Shown here: piece by piece, positions 17,753 to 27,266 of the stretch | Layout: each line of letters opens with the position of its first letter | Numbering within the stretch: the stretch's first letter is position 1 | IMG/VR virus record: IMGVR_UViG_3300029286_001586 | Coordinates: 1 to 64,000 of that record | Strand: one strand, 5' to 3' | Length of the DNA stretch: 64,000 nt | DNA from: a virus | Translations under genes and position numbers: made by a program | The notes under the pieces: generated by a model | Seen by the model: the letters and a program-made list of their open reading frames with translations, nothing else | Told to the model about the DNA's origin: nothing | The model's database searches: none

Positions 17753-18916
17753 ATGAAACAGATTACATATTCAAACGAAAAAATATCTAATACCTCATTT
17801 CAACTAATCAAAGAATTGGGTCGTGATGAAGTTAATGCAAGATTTCCTTATCTCGCTGGTAGAGAAAATGCAAGAGTTATAAAACTTAGTTTTCCTGTAG
17901 GTATAGAATCACATGATGGAGGAACTAAAAGAATTTTAGACGCTTCTACTGCAAAAGATAAAGCGAAATCTTTAAAAGATATGCCTATTCATTTTGCATT
18001 TGACGAAGCAGGTCTTCCGTCTTTACATCATGACGGAGACGAACAGAATAGACCAGAAGTGGGACATATATTAGAAGCGGAGATGATAGGCGATAATGTT
18101 GTTTGTTATGCTTTGCTTCATCCAGTAACACAAAAAAGAGCTACCGAACTCATACAAGCTAATAGAGCAAAACTGGGAAATTCCTGGGAAATAATAGCAA
18201 GAGACGGTATTCTTGATGAAGCAAACAATACCGAAACGATTACAGATTGGGAATGGGTTGGTTTGGCAATTTTGGATAAGGAAGCAGCAGCTTATCCTGA
18301 ATCAAAAGTTCTTGTTGCAAATAAACAGGTACAGGAGGTTAGGTCAATGGGAGAAGTAGAGGTTAAGACAGGGATTATAAAGGTAGTTGATGAGACAGTT
18401 GCTAGGGAAAACGCAGAACTTAAAGCGAAGATGGCTGAGGTGGATAAAGCGAAATTGGAAGCGGAAAAGAAAGATATCGCTGACAAGGCTGCTGAAAAGG
18501 CTACTGCCGAAGCAGAAATAAAAATAAAAGAAATAGAGAAAAAAGCCAATGAAGCGCAAGAAGCATTGGATAAAATAACTAAACAAGTTGATGAGGAGAC
18601 AAAAAAAAGAAATGACGAAACTCAAATTGCCGAAGATAAAGCTCGAAAAGATAAAGCAGTTGTTAGGACTACCGAGCTTAAAGAGTTTATGGACACGGTT
18701 AAGAAAGAAGAAGATAAAACCAAAATCTTAACAATGCTGGAGAAAATGTCAGATGAAGAATATGATATTTTCAAACTTGGTAAGATAAAGACAAAAACAA
18801 AAGATAATGAAATGCTTACATCAATGGGACCTGTAATTCCTTCGTTTGCCAGCAAAACATTGGGTGAAGTAACACCCGAAGATTTACAGAAAACATATGG
18901 TAAGTGGGCAAAATAG
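17753..18916 (+). CDS. Prohead protease-scaffold fusion
   Basis: 387 aa. N-terminal half (1-about 175) resembles phage prohead serine proteases: L-P-S-L-H-H-D-G (catalytic His candidate), N-S-W-E (Ser candidate) and V-G-H-I-L-E-A-E. From about 200 to 305 there is a long Ala/Lys/Glu coiled coil, typical of an internal scaffold, then a conserved C-terminal helix ending in W-A-K that may bind capsid protein. It would direct shell assembly and then cut the scaffold out. Position, before the capsid gene, agrees. Confidence 0.78.
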   Translation: MKQITYSNEKISNTSFQLIKELGRDEVNARFPYLAGRENARVIKLSFPVGIESHDGGTKRILDASTAKDKAKSLKDMPIHFAFDEAGLPSLHHDGDEQNRPEVGHILEAEMIGDNVVCYALLHPVTQKRATELIQANRAKLGNSWEIIARDGILDEANNTETITDWEWVGLAILDKEAAAYPESKVLVANKQVQEVRSMGEVEVKTGIIKVVDETVARENAELKAKMAEVDKAKLEAEKKDIADKAAEKATAEAEIKIKEIEKKANEAQEALDKITKQVDEETKKRNDETQIAEDKARKDKAVVRTTELKEFMDTVKKEEDKTKILTMLEKMSDEEYDIFKLGKIKTKTKDNEMLTSMGPVIPSFASKTLGEVTPEDLQKTYGKWAK

Positions 18917-18933
18917 AAGGGAGGGGAAATTAA

Positions 18934-19317
18934 ATGGTTTATAGTACGGTTTTTCAGACGAGAGCTGGTTCCAATGATAGAATCATAAATGATTTGAGGA
19001 CGGGGGTTGCTTTGTCTGGCGGTCTTGCGGTTGCTATGTCAGGTGACAGTCTGTGTCTCGCAACTATTAATGATGTTCCGCTTGGTTGGGTAGGAAACTA
19101 TTACAATTCAGGGGAAGTTGTTACGGTTATTAGAGACGGCAGAGTTACAGTTCAGTGTGCGGAAGCTGTTAGTGCTGGTGTAGATGTTTGCGCTGGTGTT
19201 AATGGAACAGTAGAAATATTTTCTGTGACTAGGCACAAAACTGGCGGAGCTACTGCTTGCGGAAAAATGATTGAAGTTACGGCATCTGGTCTGTATGGAC
19301 AGATGGAAATTATATAA
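18934..19317 (+). CDS. Capsid decoration/cement-like protein (DUF2190-like)
   Basis: 127 aa. Beta-rich Gly/Ala/Val sequence with D-V-P-L-G-W-V-G-N and G-E-V-V-T-V-I-R-D-G-R-V-T-V-Q, which matches the small beta-barrel cement proteins (DUF2190 group) encoded between protease and capsid in many siphoviruses. Its strong ribosome site (AGGGAGGGGAAA) suggests high expression. Confidence 0.72.
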   Translation: MVYSTVFQTRAGSNDRIINDLRTGVALSGGLAVAMSGDSLCLATINDVPLGWVGNYYNSGEVVTVIRDGRVTVQCAEAVSAGVDVCAGVNGTVEIFSVTRHKTGGATACGKMIEVTASGLYGQMEII

Positions 19318-19336
19318 GAAGGGAAGGTGAATTCTA

Positions 19337-20230
19337 ATGGCTCAAGTTATTGATTTATCATCTTATTTAGATAATACGGCGTTACAGCCCGAATATCTAA
19401 CAGGATTGATTACAAGGATTGCACAGGGTAAAATGGTTGCTGAAACTATTATGCCCATTGAATCTGTTCCTACTCAGGATTTCGGTTATCATGTAGAAGT
19501 CGATTACGCACAGTTCGGTATTCCTACTGAAAAGGGCGAAAAAGGCGGACCTACACTGGTACAGGCAGAGTTTACGAAAGCATACGGTTCTACTGTAAAG
19601 TATTACGAGGGTGCTGAGCTTACTGCCGACTATCTCAGACAGCGTTCATATGGTTGGGTTGACAAAATTGGAGAGCTTGTAAATCGTATAGCTTCCAAAA
19701 TACAGCTTGGTGTTGAGAATGACATTCTTACCGCACTTCAGAATACCACAAGTGTTCAGATTCAGGCTGCGACTGGCTCATGGGTAAATAAATCTGCTGC
19801 AAAACCTCTCGATGATATCATAGCTGCTTCTGAAAAGATTCAGCTTGAGGAAGCAATGGACCCAGATTCTCTGCTTCTGTATGTTCAGGACTATAATCGA
19901 CTGATTATGACTGACCAGATAAGGGCAACTTCTCAGTATATCAAAAATGTTAATTCAGGTAAAGACCTGTTTATCACTGATATAGCCAATGGTATTAGAC
20001 TTATGCCGATGCTGGCAAGGTACAATGCTGCTGGTACTCTGACCCCGCTTCTGCAACATTCTGGAATTCTTCTTCCCGCAAACATGGTAGGAAAACTCTA
20101 TGAGTTTGAACCTTATGTTGGCGATTCGATAGAAGACAAAAAGAACCAGCTTATTCTGCTTACTGGTAAAAGACAAGCGAAATGCGTAATCACGAACCCT
20201 AAACGCATCACAAAAATAACGGGTATATAG
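19337..20230 (+). CDS. Major capsid protein, HK97 type
   Basis: 297 aa, highly codon-biased with a strong AAGGGAAGGTGA ribosome site. Sequence pattern (Y-L-T-G-L-I-T-R-I, P-I-E-S-V-P-T-Q, E-K-G-G-P-T-L, A-I-A-S-K-like helix with G-E-L-V-N-R-I-A-S-K) and the downstream hairpins support a major capsid protein that forms the icosahedral shell. Next gene begins after a structured 80-bp gap. Confidence 0.87.
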   Translation: MAQVIDLSSYLDNTALQPEYLTGLITRIAQGKMVAETIMPIESVPTQDFGYHVEVDYAQFGIPTEKGEKGGPTLVQAEFTKAYGSTVKYYEGAELTADYLRQRSYGWVDKIGELVNRIASKIQLGVENDILTALQNTTSVQIQAATGSWVNKSAAKPLDDIIAASEKIQLEEAMDPDSLLLYVQDYNRLIMTDQIRATSQYIKNVNSGKDLFITDIANGIRLMPMLARYNAAGTLTPLLQHSGILLPANMVGKLYEFEPYVGDSIEDKKNQLILLTGKRQAKCVITNPKRITKITGI

Positions 20231-20240
20231 AGCAGTGAGC

Positions 20241-20300
20241 GTGTAGGTAACCCCTACACTCTCTTATGGGGGCGAAGGGTAAAACTGAGACCCCCCATAA
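20241..20300 (+). terminator. Two hairpins after capsid gene
   Basis: GTGTAGG-TAACC-CCTACAC (20241-20259) and TTATGGGGG (20264-20272) with CCCCCATAA (20292-20300), nine base pairs around a 19-nt loop. No T-run follows, so they may act as a partial terminator or protect the upstream mRNA end, which would raise capsid relative to connector expression. Confidence 0.65.
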
Positions 20301-20312
20301 AAGAGGAAAAAA

Positions 20313-20786
20313 ATGGAAAAAATAACATCATGTGAATTGTCTGGAGTAAGAAGGGCGATAAACGACCCTGCTGCTGTTACTTATTCTGATGCGAGTTTAT
20401 ATGGATATGTAGGAGATGCTATTTTAGAACTTAGTACAAAATACACATGTCAAGAATTTGAAATAAGTGGCGGTGTTATTAATCCTGCTCCATCATATGC
20501 CGAACAATCTATTCTTGATTTACAGACCAAAATTTGTATCATGAATAGTAATTTATTTTCTTCAAGTCTTAATGGTGGCATTTCTTATTCTGACCCCGTT
20601 AAAAAAATTGATACAACCGGGTTGTCTCAAAACATTAGTGTCGGGATAAATAAAGAAGAACAAAAACTAGAAAAACTCATTAGGTCATTAATGATGGACA
20701 AAGTTGACCCTGTTGGTAAACCTAGTTGGCAATCAAGCACTTCAAATGAAGATGATAGTATAAGTTTAAATATTTTGGAGACATAA
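20313..20786 (+). CDS. Head-tail connector protein (gp6-like)
   Basis: 157 aa. Short N-terminal stretch with V-R-R-A-I-N-D-P then helices (A-I-L-E-L-S-T-K-Y and a D-L-Q-T-K-I-C-I helix), the pattern of the alpha-helical adaptor that docks under the portal. One-base overlap with the next gene. Identification is mostly by position and helical pattern. Confidence 0.6.
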   Translation: MEKITSCELSGVRRAINDPAAVTYSDASLYGYVGDAILELSTKYTCQEFEISGGVINPAPSYAEQSILDLQTKICIMNSNLFSSSLNGGISYSDPVKKIDTTGLSQNISVGINKEEQKLEKLIRSLMMDKVDPVGKPSWQSSTSNEDDSISLNILET

Positions 20787-21256
20787 TGAGCCAGTTACCG
20801 CTTTCTGCTACTCAATGGAATTATATAAAAGGAATAAAGGATGATATTAGAAATTATTCTTTAAATACAAGCTATGTCGTACTTAGAACCAAAACAAGGG
20901 GCGGGTTGGTTTCTGGATTTAATGCTGACATTTGGGACACAAATTATGCGTCAGATAGTATTGTTGATGAAGTCATAAGTGGTGAGTTTTTTGATACGGC
21001 AGGAAAAAATTACCAGTATGTTGAAGGCGGAAGATTTCAAGGTACTGATGCACAGTTTCTAACGCTTTTTAATTATAAAAATTCTTTTCAAAATTGTAAT
21101 GAAGTTTGGAAGAATGTTACATTTAGTGGGGGCTTGATACCAGTATATGTAAGTGGGACAAACAATTTTGTTAGTGGCGATGCTTATCAAGTATTAGGAA
21201 TTCGAGAGCTTCCTTATTCGTACGAGCTGAATTTGTATCTCAAATTAAAAATATAG
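20786..21256 (+). CDS. Head closure/stopper-like protein
   Basis: 156 aa, beta-rich; starts with an S-A-T-Q-W-N-Y-I-K-G helix and ends L-N-L-Y-L-K-L-K-I. In this gene order it would be the second connector ring. No direct motif; the call is from position. Confidence 0.45.
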   Translation: MSQLPLSATQWNYIKGIKDDIRNYSLNTSYVVLRTKTRGGLVSGFNADIWDTNYASDSIVDEVISGEFFDTAGKNYQYVEGGRFQGTDAQFLTLFNYKNSFQNCNEVWKNVTFSGGLIPVYVSGTNNFVSGDAYQVLGIRELPYSYELNLYLKLKI

Positions 21257-21287
21257 CCGAAGGCAAGAAAAATAAAGGGGAACCAAA

Positions 21288-22721
21288 ATGACAGCATTTC
21301 AAGATATAAGTTCATTTAATAGTTATTACAATGTTACGAAGAAGCTAGGATTGCCTGGAGATACCGAGGTATTAGCATCTGGGATAGAAAGAATTTGGAC
21401 AAATTCGGTTTTTGCCAAACTTGATATTATAAATTCAGGTATTCAAAATATTGATTTAGCAATAGATGTCACTCTTGCTGGAGCAGTTTGGGCTGATGGC
21501 TTTGAGGTTTCTGGAAGTATGTTAGCAGCAACTGTTCCTTTTATAAGCGGTAAATTATCAACTCTCCAAACTCAAATGGGTGCGAACACTAAATCAATAA
21601 CTGACAAAATAGATGCGGTTGTATTGGGGCAGATTTGGCAAGACGGATTTGAACCTTCAGGAAGTTTGTTAAATGCGTCTATTTCTTCAAGGGCAACACA
21701 AACATCTGTTGATTTAATTTCAGGAATGATTGGAATTCTTCCTGGGGATTTGAATAGCATAAATTTGGCAGATGTTTCTACGATGTCGGGATTTATGGTT
21801 CCTAATATAAAAAGCGATATTTTACAAAATTTTAATTATTTAAGTGGTATGTTAGGAATTCTTCCTACTGAATTTAGTGTTACTTTAGATTTGTCGGGAC
21901 AAACAATTGCAGTAACTTTAGACCCAGAAGGAACATGGGATGATAGGTTCTTACCTAGTGGTTCATTGCTTCCGACAATTGACACGAAGATAGATGTTCT
22001 GTCTGGATTGATTGGTATTTTACCAGGAGACATTTCTGCATTAGCTCTTGAAAATAGTGTTGGTATTGTTTCTGGACTATTAGGAATTATTCCTACTGAT
22101 TTAAGTTCACTATCTTCTCAGTCTTCTCTTGATGATTTGTCTGGAATTGTCGGATTATTGCCAAATGATTTAACGGATATATATGATTTTGTTCAATATG
22201 TTTCAACAGACCCAGCGACAGAATCAGCAGCTACAACTAATTATGAAAACCTTTCGGGAATGATAGGGATATTACCGACAGATAATGCAGCAGTTCAGTC
22301 CTCTTTGGATTTGATATCTGGTCTTGTTTCCGCAATTCCAGCAATAGAAACACCATTGGTTCTTACTAAAGGAACATATTTTAAAACTAAGACAGCATCG
22401 GCAGCCAATTATGGTTCTGGTATATTTGTAGGGCTTTATTCTGGTCTTGCAAATGCAGATATGACAATAAATGCTTTTACTATTTCAGACGCTTCAGCAA
22501 CTATGGGTTCTAACAAAGTTAAAATATTAGATAAAGATGGGATAAGAATATTTCCTTATACAGACGGAGTTTCATATACACCAGGAACAGAAAACGTTCT
22601 TACTGACCAAATAGGTCTTGTATCTGGAATGTCTTATTTCATGCAAGTTTATTGTGAAAGTATTAGTGGTGGAACAGGAACAGCAACGCTTTCTTCGATG
22701 AAAATAATAGAAAGAATTTAA
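21288..22721 (+). CDS. Repeat-containing structural protein (fibre-like)
   Basis: 477 aa. Carries seven related units beginning S-G-(M/L/I)-(I/L/V)-G-I-(L/I)-P-(G/T/N)-D at residues 145, 186, 239, 262, 285, 323 and a looser one at 344, plus three W-x-D-G-F-E-x-S-G-S-L-L units at 68, 117 and 217. The C-terminal ~130 residues are a non-repetitive beta domain. This looks like a trimeric or elongated spike/whisker protein attached near the head-tail joint, with a terminal receptor or sugar-binding domain. Function inferred. Confidence 0.65.
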   Translation: MTAFQDISSFNSYYNVTKKLGLPGDTEVLASGIERIWTNSVFAKLDIINSGIQNIDLAIDVTLAGAVWADGFEVSGSMLAATVPFISGKLSTLQTQMGANTKSITDKIDAVVLGQIWQDGFEPSGSLLNASISSRATQTSVDLISGMIGILPGDLNSINLADVSTMSGFMVPNIKSDILQNFNYLSGMLGILPTEFSVTLDLSGQTIAVTLDPEGTWDDRFLPSGSLLPTIDTKIDVLSGLIGILPGDISALALENSVGIVSGLLGIIPTDLSSLSSQSSLDDLSGIVGLLPNDLTDIYDFVQYVSTDPATESAATTNYENLSGMIGILPTDNAAVQSSLDLISGLVSAIPAIETPLVLTKGTYFKTKTASAANYGSGIFVGLYSGLANADMTINAFTISDASATMGSNKVKILDKDGIRIFPYTDGVSYTPGTENVLTDQIGLVSGMSYFMQVYCESISGGTGTATLSSMKIIERI

Positions 22722-22722
22722 T

Positions 22723-23001
22723 ATGTCAGAATTCTATTATAAAGTTCCGACAACAATGACGGGCGGAGAAGATGACCCCGTTGTGCGATTTCTTAAAAAG
22801 TACAACCAAGAAGGGGCAGAGGTCAGGATATCTTACGGTGACGGCGTGGCGGTTGTTCAGATAACTGCCGAGAAAGAACCTGTGATAGAGGATGCAAAAA
22901 CTTGTGAGAAGATTACTGATATTAAAACTTACTCTGATGTGAAGTTACCAGGGTTTAGTGCAACCAACTTTACTGCTGATGCTGTGCGGAAGGACAAATA
23001 A
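22723..23001 (+). CDS. Hypothetical protein
   Basis: 92 aa, unknown; acidic with V-R-I-S-Y-G-D-G-V-A-V-V-Q-I-T beta hairpin. Begins 1 base after the repeat protein stop and overlaps the next ATG by one base. Possibly an attachment or chaperone factor for the neighbouring spike proteins. Confidence 0.55.
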   Translation: MSEFYYKVPTTMTGGEDDPVVRFLKKYNQEGAEVRISYGDGVAVVQITAEKEPVIEDAKTCEKITDIKTYSDVKLPGFSATNFTADAVRKDK

Positions 23002-24071
23002 TGGCAACAGTAACAATAGGGCATAGTAAAACATATGATTGGAGTAAAGGCGCATTAGTAAATCTTCAGCATACCAATATCACCACAAATAGTGGGGCGG
23101 ATGGCTGGATGGTTTTGGCTTTTGAAGCGTCTACCACGGAGAAAGCATGGAGTAATTTAACCGATTGGACTGTTTCTGCTAATGGGACGGCAACGGCGAC
23201 ATCTGATGGAACCGAGCTTACCCTTACTAATCCGACAGGTGTTGTGAATATTAGCAAGACATCCTTTTTGGATGCCGATGTTACCCATACTGTATTGAAT
23301 TTAATCAAGTTCGATTCGTATGGGACAACCGCAGCTCAGTGGAACGGTTTCACCTTGTATGGAGGGGACGGAACTCGCAGACGAGCCTACAACTGGCATT
23401 CAGATGGGACATATGAAGACTTATATAATTACAGTCCTCCAGTAGGCGATGCTGTAAAGTATGATACAACATACCCAATAGACACATCTAGATACCATAT
23501 AAGAGGGTATTACAATGCTGATGGTGCTGATGCAGATGTAATGGTAATTGATGGCGAAGAAATTCTCACAGGAATTGACACCTACACATCCAGTTCTGAC
23601 TCCCGTAAGTTGATGTTAGAAAATGGCGGGAATCCTGTAACCGTTAAAGTATTATGGACGAAGCATTGGAACACACCGACACCGTGGGAAACGACGGACG
23701 CAACATGGACTTCAACTTACGACGATGCCATATTTGATGCGGGTTCAGGCAATCAGTGGAAGAAGCTGGACTGGACAGCAGTAACCGCCAACTCAACTGG
23801 TTTAGTTATGAAAGTCAGATGTGCTGCAACTTCAGGAGGACTAAGCTCTGCAACTTATGAAACCGTCACAAGCGGGACAGACTTCACAACAAAAGACCGC
23901 TACATACAGATCGAGTGTACAATGAGCGACGCCTCAAGCGGGCGGTTCACCCCCGTACTGAAGGACTTAACTATGACGGATGAGGAAGGTTCAGGTCCAG
24001 TAACACCGACAGTAAATAAGTCTGGAAATATACTAAGAAAATTTATTAGGATGTGTAGGGCAACTTTATGA
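23001..24071 (+). CDS. Beta-rich spike/lectin-like protein
   Basis: 356 aa, Thr/Ser/Trp-rich. Residues 50-235 resemble a jelly-roll sugar-binding fold (alternating hydrophobic Thr/Ser strands) and from about 236 a repeat-like W-K-x-L-D-W and I-Q-I-E-C-T-M-S-D segment. The gene looks richer in G+C (about 48-52% in lines I counted) than neighbours (near 30%), which suggests later acquisition. Likely a surface-exposed, exchangeable binding protein. Confidence 0.55.
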   Translation: MATVTIGHSKTYDWSKGALVNLQHTNITTNSGADGWMVLAFEASTTEKAWSNLTDWTVSANGTATATSDGTELTLTNPTGVVNISKTSFLDADVTHTVLNLIKFDSYGTTAAQWNGFTLYGGDGTRRRAYNWHSDGTYEDLYNYSPPVGDAVKYDTTYPIDTSRYHIRGYYNADGADADVMVIDGEEILTGIDTYTSSSDSRKLMLENGGNPVTVKVLWTKHWNTPTPWETTDATWTSTYDDAIFDAGSGNQWKKLDWTAVTANSTGLVMKVRCAATSGGLSSATYETVTSGTDFTTKDRYIQIECTMSDASSGRFTPVLKDLTMTDEEGSGPVTPTVNKSGNILRKFIRMCRATL

Positions 24072-25042
24072 GTGCAGAATTTGTATCAACAAACGACCAA
24101 GTAAAACTAATTGATAACTACGGATGGAATGTTGAATGTACTCCTATGGATGAATTAAGAACAGTAGAACCTGTTCGTTTAGTTGGTGCTACATTTGTTG
24201 GAACATCTATTGATTCAAATTTTTGGACTGCAACACTAACATATAGCGGAACTGCTACACAAGCAAATAATCAGATAATTTTAAATAACAACACTACAAT
24301 AACGGGAGGAACTGCGGTTCTTCAATCATTTAGAACAGCAAGATATATTGGAGGTTCCGCAAATAGGTATCGGGCGCAGATACAATTAGGTAATACTGGT
24401 GTGGTTAATAACGTGCGTAAATGGGGAGCATATGATGGGACAGATGGAGCATATTTTAAATTATCAGGAACAGAACTCGCTGTTTGCACTTTAAAAGGAG
24501 GGGTAGAATCTCCCGTAGCTTCGTCTTCTTGGAACAATAATCAAACAATTCCTACGGTGTCTGATGTTAATTCTTATGAAATATATTGGACAAATGCCAA
24601 AGTATATTTTGTTATTGGCGGAGTTTTAAAACACACCGCTTCATTTTTAACTACAACGTGGTCTAATACGACAAATCTTCCAGTACGGATGGAAACAATT
24701 AATACTGATATTAATAGTAATAATACTATTATGGCAAGAGTATCTACTATATATAGATTGGGGCAGTTGAAAACGCTTCCCACATATAAGCACATATCAG
24801 GAGCAGCTTATACTCAATGTAAAAATTCTCAGGGAAGTTTGCATCAAATTGTGATAAATAATCCCGCCACTGGAGACATATCAGTTTATGACAATCTGAG
24901 TGGTTTCTTTTCAAATGTTATAGCGAGAGTGAATTCTGCTAATAATACCCAGCCTTATAATTTATTATTTGATTGCCCGTTTTTTAATGGACTTATGATT
25001 GAATCGTTAGCCAATCAAGACCTAACAATTGTTTATGAGTAA
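24068..25042 (+). CDS. Concanavalin/lectin-like virion protein
   Basis: 324 aa. Long beta-rich Asn/Thr/Ser sequence with W-N-N-N-Q-T-I and Y-F-V-I-G-G-V-L-K-H-T-A-S-F segments typical of LamG/concanavalin-type beta-sandwich domains in phage fibres. Overlaps the previous gene by 4 bases. G+C is back to the local low value. Confidence 0.5.
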   Translation: MSAEFVSTNDQVKLIDNYGWNVECTPMDELRTVEPVRLVGATFVGTSIDSNFWTATLTYSGTATQANNQIILNNNTTITGGTAVLQSFRTARYIGGSANRYRAQIQLGNTGVVNNVRKWGAYDGTDGAYFKLSGTELAVCTLKGGVESPVASSSWNNNQTIPTVSDVNSYEIYWTNAKVYFVIGGVLKHTASFLTTTWSNTTNLPVRMETINTDINSNNTIMARVSTIYRLGQLKTLPTYKHISGAAYTQCKNSQGSLHQIVINNPATGDISVYDNLSGFFSNVIARVNSANNTQPYNLLFDCPFFNGLMIESLANQDLTIVYE

Positions 25043-25045
25043 TAT

Positions 25046-25552
25046 ATGGTAAATTCAATTACAGAAGAAGATTATATAAAGAACATGACAAGTTCTTTGA
25101 TAGACTATACCAAATCTGGTGTTGGTACTACAATAACTATTAATAATGTCACTTATAATTTGACATATGATTATAACTTTCCAAAATACACAAAAGATTT
25201 TGAAAATTTATTACCAATCATTATTTTTGACCATATAGGAACTGACCAAGACACTGATTTTGGTCTGGGCAATACAAAGAAATATATGTCAACAATAAGG
25301 ATTTATGGATTTTGTGGAGGGACCAAACCAAATGACGAAAGACATGACGAAGAAATGAGAGTCAAACTTATGTCACTTATAATGAAAAATTTAAGCGACA
25401 AATATGCAATACCGTTTAAGGAGGGTGCAGTAGTAAAAGGCAGGATGGAAACAAAGGCAAGTATCAAAAAACTGGAAGCAACATCTTTGAGTGTAGTCGA
25501 TAGACACCGATGGGTTGCTGACGTTTTTGTAAAAATGGCATACAAGAGATAA
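25046..25552 (+). CDS. Tail terminator/completion-like protein
   Basis: 168 aa. Immediately upstream of the tail tube gene, where the tail-terminator gene usually lies. Early helix, then beta strands (P-I-I-I-F-D-H-I-G, M-S-T-I-R-I-Y-G-F) and end V-V-D-R-H-R-W-V-A-D-V-F-V-K, similar to the tail-completion fold. Assignment by position. Confidence 0.55.
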   Translation: MVNSITEEDYIKNMTSSLIDYTKSGVGTTITINNVTYNLTYDYNFPKYTKDFENLLPIIIFDHIGTDQDTDFGLGNTKKYMSTIRIYGFCGGTKPNDERHDEEMRVKLMSLIMKNLSDKYAIPFKEGAVVKGRMETKASIKKLEATSLSVVDRHRWVADVFVKMAYKR

Positions 25553-25567
25553 CAAAGGAGAAATTAA

Positions 25568-27169
25568 ATGGCGAATCTGACATACACTGACTCAATCACG
25601 CTTCCTTCCGATAGATACCAAGTTTATGCTGCAACAAAATTTGGTAGGTTTGTAAATATAGAGGCTTTGCAGAGCGTTGGTATTAATCCAACAAGACCGA
25701 ATGAAGTCAAAGACCAAATAGGAGATGTAAGTCACAGAGGAACGAGCCTTAAACAGCCCATAGTCGCTGTACCACTTAATTCTCTTTTAGTTGATGCAAC
25801 AATGCCACAGCTTTTAAGCGATAAAATGGGATGGGTGAATATAACACCCGCAGACCTGAATGGAACAACGCTTTCTGGTACGTCAAAAGTATATGCTAAA
25901 GTAGTTGCTCCTATTCTTAATTCTGGAGTATATGAAATTAGGGCGATAGCACAGGACAAAGTAAGTATTGCTGTTTCTGGTGGTGCAGTTAAAATTGCAT
26001 CTCTTATCGTAGGTGCTGGCACTGACGCAAAACAAAGTAGCGTCGGAGTTCTTGATAATGGAATTGAAGTCGCTATAACTGATTTGTCTGGACTTCTGAG
26101 AGCAGGAGATACGGCTAAATTCGGAGTGGCTACGATAAACCATTGGGACGCAGAAGTTGATTTTAAACTTGCAAGCGTTGACATGCGGGTAGTTGTGAAA
26201 GACGGTATTGGAAACATACACAAAACTTTCTATCTTCCCGATATGGCTGCTATGAATCTAAATCAGAGCTTTACTGCTGACGGTGATGCGACTGAAGCTG
26301 TTGATTTTGAGACCGAGATATTCCAGCAATATGACGGATATCTTCTAAAGAGACAGGTTGTAGTCGGAACTGCAATGGCTGCTGCGAAACAGATAACATT
26401 TGATAATATATTTCCTAGTGAGTCTGGTATTGTAACTCCACAAGTTCACAAAACAGGTTCTCCTTATGCAGGAAAATATTTTACGAGAATAACAAAGACT
26501 TCAAGTGCTAATGTTGATACGGTTTATACCGAGCAGTCTGGGCTTCAGGCAACTGCTGCTGCAACTGTAAAAGTAGATGCTCCTACAAAGAAACTTGATT
26601 TCGATGCTCTTGCTGTTGGTGACAGGATTGAACTTACATTCTTTTCTATGAAGTCGGGTTCAGCCACAGAAACATTCAATGAAACATTTCTTGATAATCC
26701 TATTTCAGTACCAGGTGATTATATCCCTGTATCAATAGGAGCCAATGCTTATGACAGGGCAACTGCACTTTCAATAAGTACGGCGTTTAAGAGAGAAAGA
26801 AAACCGTATCTGGGTCAGACTGATGTTAAATATTCTCTTGGAAAAACTCCAGACATAACTGGTTCTGTTTCGGCGAGCGATGAAGACCTAGCACTTATAA
26901 GACTGCTTTCTAAAGGTTCTACGACCGACGGTGGCGTTGAATACTATGTAAAAGAAACAGGCGATTACACGAACATGAGCGGAGTAAATCTCCAGCTTGT
27001 TGCCAATGTAAAAAGTCCTGCCGATAATACAACGACTGTTGTAAAGTACACCATACCTACGATAGTAGTAACTGGATTTGACCAGAGTATAAGCGTTAGT
27101 GCTGACACGACTAGGAATTTCAACTGGATAAATAAATACGGAACCATGGACATCGACCGTAATCTTTGA
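25568..27169 (+). CDS. Major tail (tube) protein
   Basis: 533 aa with a strong AAAGGAGAAATTAAATG start. Long for a tail tube, with a beta-rich N-terminal domain and Ig-like additional domains in the middle (S-G-V-Y-E-I-R-A, T-V-K-V-D-A-P-T). No sheath protein is seen, so the tail is probably non-contractile. Followed by a transcription hairpin, as often for the highly expressed tube protein. Confidence 0.72.
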   Translation: MANLTYTDSITLPSDRYQVYAATKFGRFVNIEALQSVGINPTRPNEVKDQIGDVSHRGTSLKQPIVAVPLNSLLVDATMPQLLSDKMGWVNITPADLNGTTLSGTSKVYAKVVAPILNSGVYEIRAIAQDKVSIAVSGGAVKIASLIVGAGTDAKQSSVGVLDNGIEVAITDLSGLLRAGDTAKFGVATINHWDAEVDFKLASVDMRVVVKDGIGNIHKTFYLPDMAAMNLNQSFTADGDATEAVDFETEIFQQYDGYLLKRQVVVGTAMAAAKQITFDNIFPSESGIVTPQVHKTGSPYAGKYFTRITKTSSANVDTVYTEQSGLQATAAATVKVDAPTKKLDFDALAVGDRIELTFFSMKSGSATETFNETFLDNPISVPGDYIPVSIGANAYDRATALSISTAFKRERKPYLGQTDVKYSLGKTPDITGSVSASDEDLALIRLLSKGSTTDGGVEYYVKETGDYTNMSGVNLQLVANVKSPADNTTTVVKYTIPTIVVTGFDQSISVSADTTRNFNWINKYGTMDIDRNL

Positions 27170-27183
27170 TGATATAGCTTCTT

Positions 27184-27207
27184 GGGGCTGAGCTTTTAAT
27201 CAGCCCC
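27184..27207 (+). terminator. Hairpin after tail tube gene
   Basis: GGGGCTGA-GCTTTTAA-TCAGCCCC, an 8-bp perfect stem 15 nt after the tube gene stop. No clean T-run follows, so probably an incomplete terminator that lowers downstream expression. Confidence 0.6.
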
Positions 27208-27266
27208 TATTGACCCCTCTTTAGGAACAGGTTGGACACGGAAAAGGACAGGAAAGGATTATTTAT

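Noticed and set aside
25732-26223. Leftward frame antisense to tail tube
   Set aside because: No ribosome site and contained in a strong rightward gene.
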